A DNA stretch of 34,688 nucleotides. Source: Paramacrobiotus richtersi. Its lineage: Eukaryota > Tardigrada > Eutardigrada > Parachela > Macrobiotidae. The position numbers and the translations under genes were made by a program. The stretch is taken from contig JAQGAU010000203.1 of assembly GCA_034698045.1 (NCBI GenBank), forward strand, positions 1 through 34,688. Reading direction: 5' to 3'. The notes under the pieces are model-generated. The model had not been told where the DNA came from. It did not search any database and saw nothing but the letters and a program-made list of their open reading frames with translations. Shown piece after piece: positions 11,524-22,118 of this stretch. Within the stretch, counting starts at the first letter, position 1, and every line of letters starts with the position of its first letter.

Positions 11524-14500
11524 ATGGCCACGATGCTCAGCGAAAGGTTGTGTTTCTCTGTGTTGTGGATTTTTCTTGTCGGATGGTTCGGATCGTCGTC
11601 CGGACAGTCGACGGAGAATACAGGTGCTTTCAATCACTACAGTTCATTATGATTATCTAAGATGTTGATTGTGATCTCGTCTGTTTTATCGTAATAGTAA
11701 ATGCCTAAAGAAAAGCTAAATTAACCAATGGATAAACAATAGTTAGATTTACGCGCTAACTTCCGTTTCAATCATAATTTCACATTAACCTTGCCGGCGT
11801 ACAGTAATGATTGAGCTTATTACATTAGTACGTCTAGCATATAAACTAATTTACGGACTGCAATATAATTTACCGTCTATTTGAGGTCGTGCCTGTATGA
11901 AGTAAAGTAACTTTCCACGCGTGTTAGTTAACACTTTAATTAAACAAGTAATTTCTCATGTAATAGTTCATATATCGTATTTCTCGTAGCATATAATTCC
12001 GTATCTGTTGTTTATAACATACCAGATATAGATAGCTCTAATTAAATAACTGGAATTTTGATGAAAATGTCAATAATTTTAGAAAGTGTGCCAAAAAATA
12101 ATAATTGAAAGAACTAATAAACAGCGAAATATATACCATACTATATACTGCAGTGACGTCGTATTTATGCGGTCCTTATAAAATGCATCAACAGTGATGT
12201 GGAGAAGATTTATGAGACGAAAAGCTATTTCCTGCTCGCATTCCCATGCCATACTGAATGGGTCTACGAAACCGTACAAATTTTTTCACTGTGTCTACAA
12301 CGCTGCCCCTACGGGTGACGATTATGCGATGAAACGTTCATCATTCCCTCTATACACTGCGAATAATATGAATTCCTTCCAGGTCCGGTAGTCCGCTACG
12401 TGTGCAACGACATCCTCTACCCCACCCCCTTTGGTAGCTCCTGTTATTTCCTGACCCCACCCATCAACACCCACGCCATCGGCACACCCCGACATCTATA
12501 CCCCAATGTAACCGGCTTCTCGTGCAACGGCACCCTGTCTACCAGCGAGAACCCGGCCTGTATATACCTCCTTCCGTCCGGACCTAACAACCAGACCCAA
12601 ACAACCCTCACTGGATACCTGGCCGCTAGCGTCCAGTACGCTTGCAACGGAGCCATCAGTCCCATTTACAATCCGGCCTGCACGTACTCTGATCCGCCGG
12701 TGAACAACATCCTGACGGGTGTACCATTGCCGGATGTGCCGGCTGATCCGTTCTACCGGTTCGCCTGTAAAGGGCGGGTGAGGGTGGTCGTGGATGAAGA
12801 GTGCAGTTACCGGACGCCGGCGGTGGAGCGGGTGTTTGCGGGAGTGGGGCCTGTTGAGTTTGAGTGTAATGGGACGCGTGGGAACGTTCCCAATCCACAG
12901 TGTCTGTACACCTGGCAAAGGGATTCCTATTTCGGAACATTGATTACGGGAGTGGGGCCCGTTGAGTTTTTGTGTGACGGGAAGGTGACGGATGTTCCCA
13001 GTCCAAGGTGTCAGTACACCTGGCAAGTTGATCATTATGTGGGAACAGTTATCACGGATTCTAATGATGCAGGTACTTAATGACTGTGCATAAAGAACTT
13101 AGCGTCATAGTTATAATAGCTAAACTAGTAAAAAAAATAACAAGATACGTGGGTCGATTCTGTCGTGTGTTCTGATAACCAGAACGTCAAATGCACGTAG
13201 GTTTACATTATTAATAATTATGATAGTCAAAGAATGTTTGTATTATAGTTGAATCGTATTGGCTGTACATGTGGATTGCCGTCGGCGTCGGTGGAGGCAT
13301 TATTCTGATTCTTCTGATCGCTCTTTCATATTTTGTTTGCCAGTAAGTTTCCTGTGCCACAGTATGCTTTGAACAGAAAAGATATAATAGACGTCATAAC
13401 CTCTAGATATCAAAAGGAGCATAACCATGTGCGCAAACTTCGTGCCGGTAACGTCACTATCCTCGAGGAAACAGTCACTAGAACAAGCGGCAATGATGTC
13501 TTATCAACCGAGGACGAAACCAGTTTCATTGATGATATTCAGACACGATCTCCACCGGTAAGACTAAAGTGCAAGTGATCAGTCGATCAAATTATCGTTT
13601 TTATAAACCAAAGATCAGCAAATACTTTTGGCAGTTATTTCTTACGATTATTTAACCTTTTTCTTGTTTATTTATTAATTATTTATCAGATTGTTTTTTT
13701 TGACAGATTGTTCTGATTCAACCATGTAAATATTTTTTATTTCCTTCGCTTTTTAGTTTTTTTTTCTAATTGTATATTTATGGTTCAATTGTGTATTTTC
13801 GATTACTTTGCATATATTCGTATGTGCAGTACCATACTGCTACGTTTTATCCAGATTTTACTAGTTTTTCACTTATTTTGAATAATACTACCCTTTATGT
13901 TCCACTTCCTCCCTTGCCGTGTAGATCGCTCTCCAGACGTTTAAGAAAGACCTTCCTCCCGGCTACCCACCCGCCCCCGAACTGACTAACGTCCGCGTCC
14001 CCACGGACCGTCACAACCGTGCCCTAGATGACTCCCGGCGCCCGGGTCCATCCTCCGCTAGCGGGGATGACCGACGCAGGGTCCGCTCGCCATCCGGTCG
14101 GAAACCCCGCGAGCGCTATGAATACGACGACGAGCGCCCCCGGAAAACTAGCCAGGCGGAACCCCGTCCCCGGAGGTCCCAGTACGATGAGGAGGTGAGC
14201 CGGTACAAGTTCCCCCGACGGCGGGAGGATGAGTTCGAGACGATGAGCTCGGAGATGCCCAGAAATCGGGATGTTCGGCCGGCCAAGAAGACGCGGTCCA
14301 TTCCGGATTTGGATAGGATCGATGAGGTAGGATACGGTCCTACGGTTAATAAACGAAATGATTGTTATCTAATCAGCACAGTCGATGGGCACGTTTTAAC
14401 AACAGCATGTAATATCAAGTTCATGAGCACAGCTATATCTATAGCTGACAACATAGGTTGTATATGTCTTTACACCTACAAATTGATGGAGTATTTGACA

Positions 14501-14855
14501 CTCTTAGGTGGACCAAAACGACCGGAAACGCATCCCCTCCAACGGCTGGTCCTACCTGCCGCAAGCGGTGGACGTCTACCAGGGAATGCCCAGGGCGCAA
14601 CCAGCCAACACCCGAGACAACCGTCGGGAGCGCAGTTCGGAGAAGAAGGACAACAGAAACGACGGGTTCATTCTCCGTGGGCGTAGTGCCGACGAACTGG
14701 ATGATCGACGCTCAGAAAGAACCAAGAGTCCGGCATTCGACGCCGAAAGGGAATGGTCGCGGGATGCCGGCAACCGGCGGTCCCGCTCGTCGGATGTCGG
14801 GGGTCGACGTGCATCTGAGCAGAAGCGGGACGCGTATGTTCGACCGTACCATTAG
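11524..14855 (+). CDS. Receptor A: type I membrane protein with two-cysteine ectodomain repeats and Arg/Ser-rich tail
   Basis: Six exons, 11524-11623, 12383-13072, 13249-13342, 13407-13557, 13925-14326 and 14508-14855, join with phases 1,1,2,0,0 to give 594 residues. Residues 1 to about 27 are a signal peptide. Exon 2 (34-263) carries six repeats of the form C-N-G-x(6-9)-P-x-C-x-Y, twelve cysteines in all, with N-glycosylation sites (NVT, NGT, NQT). Residues about 271-293 are one membrane helix (GVGGGIILILLIAL). The cytoplasmic part has a TEDETSFIDDI acidic stretch, a PPGY motif (356-359, a WW-domain ligand type), then about 220 disordered residues rich in Arg, Ser and Asp, ending RPYH. An alternative acceptor 9 bases downstream (exon from 12392) is also in frame. 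The tandem paralogue is receptor B. I do not recognise the family; a cell-surface receptor or adhesion role is inferred from topology only. Confidence 0.88.
12841..13056 (+). repeat. 108-base in-frame tandem duplication within the receptor A ectodomain
   Basis: Bases 12841-12948 and 12949-13056 are tandem copies, each starting ggagtggggc and encoding one 36-residue two-cysteine repeat (GVGPVEF..CxG...CxYTW). Receptor B has only one equivalent unit, so this duplication explains why A has six repeats and B five. Confidence 0.85.
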
Positions 14856-14992
14856 AGAATACATTTTTCTCGTCCTCTGTTCAGTTTGTTAGTTAAACTT
14901 TCGTTCTGAGTTTGTTAAATGGACGTAACTTTGTTGACTCGAATATATCTGGCTAGCATCCTCGTTCTAAGAAAGAGCCGTCGAAAACTTTG

Positions 14993-15427
14993 AAGTACGC
15001 TGTGCGTATTCAGCATACAATGGAATAATGTAATGAAATCTCACAGATCGGATAAATCACTACTATCTCCGTTAATTGTCAATAAATTAGCAACTCACCA
15101 TCGACGACAAGCGCGAGCGTAATTACTGGTTCACGTAATGCACCAGATAAACCTTCAACAGAAACACATTATTACAGCTATCTCTCGTTATCACATTTCA
15201 CGCACATCTTTCATGAAGGCACCGTCCCCATTAACTCAATACACGACGCGGAAGCAGCTTATCAATATCTTCAATTGCCGGACAATATTATCAAATGCCG
15301 AACAAACATTTCAGGAGAAAATATTCAGCGAGGTCTTTACAGTTTGTACAGTCCGTTTACTTGTCGGGTGTGATCTTTTCTTTCTGTGTTTTGGTAGCTG
15401 GGCTGGCATTGTGACACTGCATCCACA
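14993..15427 (+). promoter_or_regulatory. Promoter-like region of receptor B
   Basis: This is a near-copy of the region upstream of receptor A and a more distant copy of that upstream of the MAM gene. It begins about 140 bases after the receptor A stop codon, so the A 3' flank and the B promoter are compact. The TATA position of the MAM gene is degenerate here (gggtgtgatc). Confidence 0.7.
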
Positions 15428-18400
15428 ATGCTCAGCGTAAGGTTATGCTGCTTTGTGTTTTGGATTATTCTCATAGGATGTTTGGGATCATCGTCCGGAC
15501 AACAGACAGAAAATACCGGTAATATGCGATAGATTTAGTTTTAAAAAATACCATTTTTTTGAATGGCATTCGGATCATCACCTTTATTGTTTTATCATAA
15601 ACAAGAAAGCTCGTATGTAAATCTAGATCATTACAATATTACGCAGGCGCTACATTTTACGCATTAAGGCGATTTTCTGTGCATTGTAATAAGTATCGGC
15701 GAAACCAAAGCTGTTGCGCATCTACAAACTTTGCACTAGGCTGCGTTGTTGTTTTTAATAGCCAGAAGCTCTACGTACATTGTTCAGAAATCCGTTTGTG
15801 CGCACAACGTCCGGTTATTGCACTGCAGCGGCAAAAAGTTGAAACACATTTCCTTCTCAGATAATTCAGCGTTTTATCCAAACTTCTTGAAACTTTTGTC
15901 ATAAATGCAGTGTTTAATGACTAAATATATGATTTACTTTAATTGCTTCTTCGAGCCTTTTCCACTCTTCAGTCAGTACATAATGCTACAATGCAACAGT
16001 GTTTATTGCACACATTTGTGATGAAAGTTTTAGGAAGTTTTGGTAAAACGCTTGATTATTTGAGAAGAAAATATGTTTAAACCACTTTTTATTGCCATCT
16101 AAAACAAACCCTTCGCTGCTGCTGATGTGTGTATATATGTAGTACCGATTTATGGGCGATCAGAATTTAAAATGTTCTCTCGAAGCCAAATTTCTTGACG
16201 CGAATGTACTTGTTATCCTTTCCGTCCGTTTTAGTCGCGGTGACTCGGTGGTCGTGGTACCAGTAAGCATCATTCATGTCACTGTACAGGGATTTCTGTA
16301 GTCCTATTTATGTTTGTTTTTCCGTAGCTTTAATTGTTAGTCTACCTAACAACGTTTTTACAAAACATAATCCATTGCTTACTTAGTTTCTTACACGTGT
16401 TGTTTTACATGGGGTATTCGCAAAGTCATCTATTTTTATTAATTAATAATGGTTTATTGTCGTTCCGCAACGGGACAACGTCCCCTCTGGGCGTCAGACA
16501 CAATTCGGCAAGACTGCAATCAACAAGCATGAACTTGCAAATTGCTACAGTTCAAAAGAAAGAAAACGGGCATTGAAGCGACGGAGATCAAAGGAATAGA
16601 CACGAAGAAAAAGTAATACGAAAACAAGTGATCATAAGAGCAGCACAGAAAATCAAGAATTTGCTGTGTCAACATTCTTTCTGGGTATCTGCCGCTTAAG
16701 CAAGCAGTATATCTGTACGTAAAACATTTGAGCCTGCCAAATTACAGGGCTACCTGCCCTTAAGTCTACTAAACTTAATCAGTTCAAAACTGGATAATTT
16801 AATATGAATTTAGTACCACGTATTATATGTATGTGGCAATAGCCCCAAAAATAAATGTCGACACGAGAAAAGTTCAAAAAATCAAATAAAACATTTATTC
16901 CAATTAGCATCCAGAGGAACAGTAGCCACAATTATACCGCAGATCGACTTTTTTTTCATTCAACGTGTAAGCATGGAAAAATTGCCTGATAAAATGTTAG
17001 TTTGATTTTGGCTACTGTTTCACCGCGTGCTAACTGGGATAAATTTTTTATTAGGTTATTGGTTAATTTGTAAAGATTTGTAAAACACTGGTAGTACTTA
17101 CGGTAGTGCTATAATGCTGTTAAAACAATAATTCGCAAGCATTCGGTACATCTGACTAAATCAAGGACGATACTCAAATTTGTAAACGTTTATTTGTCGG
17201 CAGCTAGAAGCCATGTAGTTTCTGACCTCTCGAAACTGCCAGAACTTGAAAAAAGACACACGCACGCAGCAAACATCAAACTTCGAAAAACTGAAAAAAT
17301 TCAGTATAATAATAACGTCGTGGCAGTGGCCAGGGCCGTTTTGATATTTGCTTATATGAATATCAATAATCCATATTTTCGACTGTAGTAATCCGCTACG
17401 TCTGTAACGGGCTGCTGACCACCACTCCCCGTGCCGCCTGCTACTACCTTACCCCGCCTTTTTACAACCTGGCCGTTGGCGTCGTGTATGAAACGTACCC
17501 CAATGCTACGTTTACCTGCAACGGTGCCACCACCGACGAGCCCAATCTGGCGTGTATCTACCTTATTCCACCAGGCCCCAACGACACGTTTTCCGGGTAC
17601 ATTTCCGCCGGCTTACAATACACTTGTCCTAGTACGGAGCTCAACACCAACGGCACGTATAACCCGTTTTGCACGTACCCCACTCCACCGGTGAACAATG
17701 TCCTCACGGGTGTACTGCTGGCAGCTGTGCCGGCTGATCCCATGTACTGGTACTACTGTCAGGGTCGCATATCGGGACTGATTAACACGGAATGCACGAG
17801 CTACACCATAGCGTTTAATAATCTCTTTGTGGGCGTGGCGCCGGTGGAGTTTGTCTGTGATGGCGAGCGGTCGGATACCCCCAGTGCCAAGTGTCGGTAT
17901 ACAGTGGTAGGGGGGGTGTTCAATAGGTTCTATAATGGAACAGTCATTGTGGACACGACGAATAGAGGTAAGCAGCAGTTTTATGTGATGGTTGCGTTGT
18001 GTTGCGGTCCGGTGACAAGTTACGGTCACTACGATTGACCAAGACCGTTAAGGTGATATTTTGCATGGTTCCCAAGTTTTTTGCATGAAAATGACCCATG
18101 TTCACAGTTACTGCATAAGGTACATATGATGGACAAAGGACAAAATACATTAAAAATACAATTAACAAAGATTACTACATAAGCTTTTTGCATTTTCTTG
18201 ATTACTGAATTTTAAGAAGTTTGCAATTCAGTATTTTTTATTCAGTTTATTAAATCTATTCAATAATATAGTAAGCAAAATCCAAAAAGCTTATGCACTA
18301 ATCATTTTGATCTTTTTATGCATTTTATAGCGTTTTCAAATCGTACTTCTGATGCATTGCTGAATGTATGCTGCATGAATTTTCTACCCATTTATTTGCT

Positions 18401-20816
18401 CGTTGTTCACACACGTGCTGCGAGCTGCGCGCGCACTGCAGGTACATTGGGTAGAGGAATCCCTTGTCTATCATAGCGGTACCTTTCGCAAGAAATTCAG
18501 TACATTTCGTCAGTTTTGACGCATATTGTGTGCGCTTTTTTGGTGACCACAGTGTACGTTCGGGAAACGCAGACAATAAATTATTGTACATTGCAGTGGA
18601 CAGACAATAAATTATCGTACATTGCAGTGGATGCAACATATCTATGGATATCCGTCGGTATTGGTGGAGGCCTCATTCTGATTCTCCTGTTGACTTTGAT
18701 CTACTTTATTTGCCAGTAAGTTGTTGGTAAACAAATCTTCACTATTACTGATATCTCAGTAAGATGTTGCCTTTAGATATCAAAAGGAGCATAAACACGT
18801 TCGCAAACTTCGTGCCGAAAACGTGACTGTGCTGGAAGAAATCGTCAAACCCAGCGGCGACGATGCGCTGACCACCGAGGACGAGGCCAGCTTCACTGAT
18901 GACATTCGCACACGATCTCCACCGGTACGAATTAGGACTGTTACCGAGTCTAGCAGAAGTAAAATGGAAATTGGATTAATCTTTCTACAGATAATTGTGT
19001 GTTTATTGCTGTACCATGGCATCTTACATGTACACACAGAGCGTAATTTAATTAATGGACTGGAATAATTTAATGCCATAAGTAGTAGATTGGTATGATT
19101 TTTTACGTGAATATCATTGTATGCAAATATTCGTGTTTACCTTCTGATTTTACCATAAAATACTCTGTAGTAGATCACTAATCACTTTTTAATAATAAAA
19201 TAAATCGTTATAATGGCCATTGGCATTGACAAATAAAACATAGTTCAAAACAAACTGAATCTGAAAATACATCAGAAGCAAACACAAACAATCACAAAAT
19301 TCTACTTTATTAACTGAAACGTTTACTGCACGTCCAGTATCCTCAGTGTACTGACAGCCGACAGGGCAGTTTTTAAAGTAAAGAGATTTTATTTCAGATA
19401 AACATCAGCTAAGGTAATGTAATTTATTATTGTGCTGTTTAATCTACTTTTTAATCTTCCAAAAAAGTAAAAAGATTTTATTTCAAAAAAAACATCAGCG
19501 AAGTTTATGTAAATTATTATTGTGCTGTTTAATCTACTTTTTATTCTTACAGATCGCTGTCCAGACATCCAAGAAGGACCTTCCCCCCGGCTACCCACCC
19601 GCCCCGGAACTAACCAACGTCCGCGTCCCCACTGATCGTCACAGCCGCGCCCTGGACGACTCCCGGCGCCCGGGTCCGGCTTCCGCTAGCGGGGATGATC
19701 GACGCCGGGTTCGCTCGCCATCCGGTCGGGTACCCCGCGAGCGCTATGATTACGACGACGAGCGCCCCCGGAAAACTAGCCAGACGGAACCCCGTCCCCG
19801 GCGGTCGCAGTATGACGAGGAGGTGAGTCGGTACAAGTCCCCCCGACGGCGCGAAGATGAGTTCGACACGATGAGCTCGCAAATGCCCAGGAATCGGGAT
19901 GTTCGGCCGGCCAAGAAGACGCGGTCTATCCCGGATTTGGATAGGATCGATGAGGTATAATATATAATTTTGAGTGGCTGGTTTCAGCTAATTTGATAAG
20001 TATTAGTTCGAATAAGGTTGGGCTCGGTACTTACTGCTCACAAACTAGTCAGCAAAAAGACATTACTGGTAACAAACGCCATAAAATTACAGCACACACA
20101 TGGTTTAGTAACGACAGAGTAGTTATTTTATTAATACAGGCAGCCGAAGGCGTTTCTTGTATTTGTAATATTATGTAGATATATCTGTACATGGTAGAAA
20201 ACTCAAATATTTGTATTTAAAAATAATACGGGTTAAATTTACGTGCATCATTACTTTATATCAACTGCGGTTTATGAATGAGCCCAATGCAAAGTGAACA
20301 GTTACATGTACAAGTATAGGTGTGTACAGAGTATATACCTCATACAAGTAAAAGTGCGGTGCAGTGGATACGCGGTGAACAATTACAAGTATCCACAGAG
20401 AAACATCGCAATTCGAACAACTAATGTGCTGTATTGGGAACTTCGGGATGAACTTTCCGGCACTTTAGGTGGACCACAACGACCGGAAACGCATCCCCTC
20501 CAACGGCTGGTCCTACCTGCCGCAAGCGGTGGATGTCTACCAGGGCATGCCCCGAGCGCAACCAGCTAACACCCGGGACAACCGGCGGGAGCGCAGTTCG
20601 GATAAGAAGGACAACCGAAACGACGGGTTTATTCTCCGTGGGCGCAGTGCCGACGAACTGGATGATCGACGACCAGAACGAGCCAAGAGTCCGGCATTCG
20701 ACGCCGAGAGGGAATGGTCGCGGGATGCCGGCAACCGACGGTCCCGCTCGTCGGATGTCGGGGGCCGACGGACATCGGAGCAGAAGCGGGATGCGTACGG
20801 CCGACCGTATCATTAG
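15428..20816 (+). CDS. Receptor B: tandem paralogue of receptor A
   Basis: Six exons, 15428-15518, 17389-17967, 18628-18715, 18777-18924, 19553-19954 and 20469-20816, give 551 residues with the same intron positions and phases as receptor A. Residues 1 to about 24 are the signal peptide. Exon 2 has five two-cysteine repeats (ten Cys), one starting CPST instead of CNG and one ending CTSY instead of CxY. The membrane helix is at about 230-251 (GIGGGLILILLLTLI). The PPGY motif is at 313-316. Exons 5 and 6 encode 134 and 115 residues, exactly the lengths in A, and differ from A at 10 and 6 positions by my count, whereas the ectodomain is much more diverged. Intron 1 is 1.87 kb. The acceptor of exon 3 is duplicated (see 18570-18631), and intron 4 could encode an alternative end. 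Function unknown; same reasoning as for A. Confidence 0.88.
18570..18631 (+). repeat. 31-base tandem duplication that duplicates a splice acceptor in receptor B
   Basis: Bases 18570-18600 and 18601-18631 differ at one position. Each contains attgcag followed by tgga, so the acceptor of exon 3 exists twice. The downstream acceptor (exon from 18628) gives the membrane helix in frame. The upstream acceptor (exon from 18597) in the same phase reads four codons (V D R Q) and then TAA. Confidence 0.9.
19374..19551 (+). repeat. 89-base imperfect tandem duplication before receptor B exon 5
   Basis: Two copies with a period of 89 bases share gattttatttca, aacatcagc and ttattattgtgctgtttaat followed by ctacttttta. 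The second copy ends in the working acceptor (attcttacag, exon 5 from 19553). The first copy has aatcttcc in the same place and so lacks the AG. Confidence 0.8.
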
Positions 20817-22118
20817 ATGATACATTTATTTTAATTATGTCATGTTCGTGTTCTGTATAAGTCTGTCGAAAAGGTGTGCCAAAATGTTGACCAAAAATAT
20901 CCGTATAATTATCGTATTACCTGTGGATGAGTTCTTCTAGTCCCATGTTGGTGTTGTTATTCTTTTATCTGTTATCAGTTTGGTATTTGTAGTTGTAGGT
21001 CATATTGTTCTAACGGTATGTTTTGTGATTTGGATAACGTGATTAATTTTTTGATCTATTAAGCAGTTCATAAAGGATATGAAATCTTGTGGGTGTAATA
21101 TGATGAAAAGTCCTGATGCCAGATGAAGATTATTAGTAAAACAAAATAAGTGGTTCACTTTTTCACAGTCCGTTGGGATTACAAAGGTACAAAAGTACAA
21201 ATGTACAAAAGAACAAAAATACGAAGATACAAATGTACAAAAGTACAAAAGTACAAAAGTACAAATGTACAAAAGTACAAAAGTACAAAAGTACAAAAGT
21301 ACGAATGTACAACAGTACAGAATTACAAAAGTACAAAAGAACAAAAAATACAAAAATACAAAGGTACATAAGTACAATGGTACAAAAGTACAAAAGAACA
21401 AAAATACAAACGTACAAAAGTACAAAAATACAAAAGTACGAATGTACAAAAGTACAAAAGTGCAAAGGTACAAAGGTACTAAAGTACAAAAGTACGAAAG
21501 TACGAATGTACAAAAGTACAGAATTACAAAAGTACAAAAGTACAAAAGTACAAAAGAACAAAATACGAAAATACAAATGTTCTTAACTTTTGTATATTGT
21601 GCATAGTTCACAATTGACCGGAGCGCGAGGCTTACGATTATCAGTGCAAATTACTAAGTACTGAAGTAGATAAAATTAAAGTATGTGTGGATACATGCAG
21701 GTAAAGGTACTCAGTCATACTTCTGCCACAGCATACTAAGTCTTGCACTATGTTTTGCTAAACACACACAACGGCAATTTCCGGCGGTTAACTATGGTAT
21801 ATACCGTTAACCTTGTATAGTATGTGCAAGGGTACAAGCGGAAAATCAATAATCGGCCCAAAGTCCCAAACAAAGAACACCGGCATCGATTGTTCTGTAC
21901 TTTAGCTAAACATGATGCATATCAGATGTACCATGTACCTTCGGTGCATATGTACATAATGTACCCATAGGCCACTGCCCCACAGCTGTGTTAGCATAGC
22001 TACATGCCGCTGTAGTTACTTGTCTGATAAACACTTTCAAACCACAACACAGCTTTCCAGCTGATCGTGAATTTTCCATGACAAACACAAACCCCGTAGA
22101 TTTCATTCGTCTTTCGTT
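20817..22118. other. Receptor B 3' flank, satellite and PPOX 5' flank
   Basis: Apart from the satellite array at 21179-21578 I see no gene. The long frames across the array on both strands are repeat artefacts. The PPOX promoter should lie in the last few hundred bases; no TATA box is evident. Confidence 0.6.
21179..21578. repeat. 8-base satellite array, unit GTACAAAA
   Basis: About 400 bases of degenerate tandem GTACAAAA (roughly 50 units; variants include GTACGAAT, ATACAAAA and GTACAGAATTAC). A higher-order repeat of about 201 bases is visible: the run gaatgtacaa followed by cagaattac occurs at about 21303 and again at about 21504. Because 8 is not a multiple of 3 and the unit is stop-free, most frames stay open on both strands, giving spurious Lys/Tyr/Thr-rich or Phe/Cys/Leu-rich frames of up to 203 codons. 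Confidence 0.95.

Noticed and set aside
21179-21578. CRISPR-like array
   Set aside because: Continuous short tandem repeat without unique spacers, in a eukaryotic genome.
21000-21611. Long frames on both strands (up to 203 codons)
   Set aside because: They are produced by the stop-free 8-base satellite.
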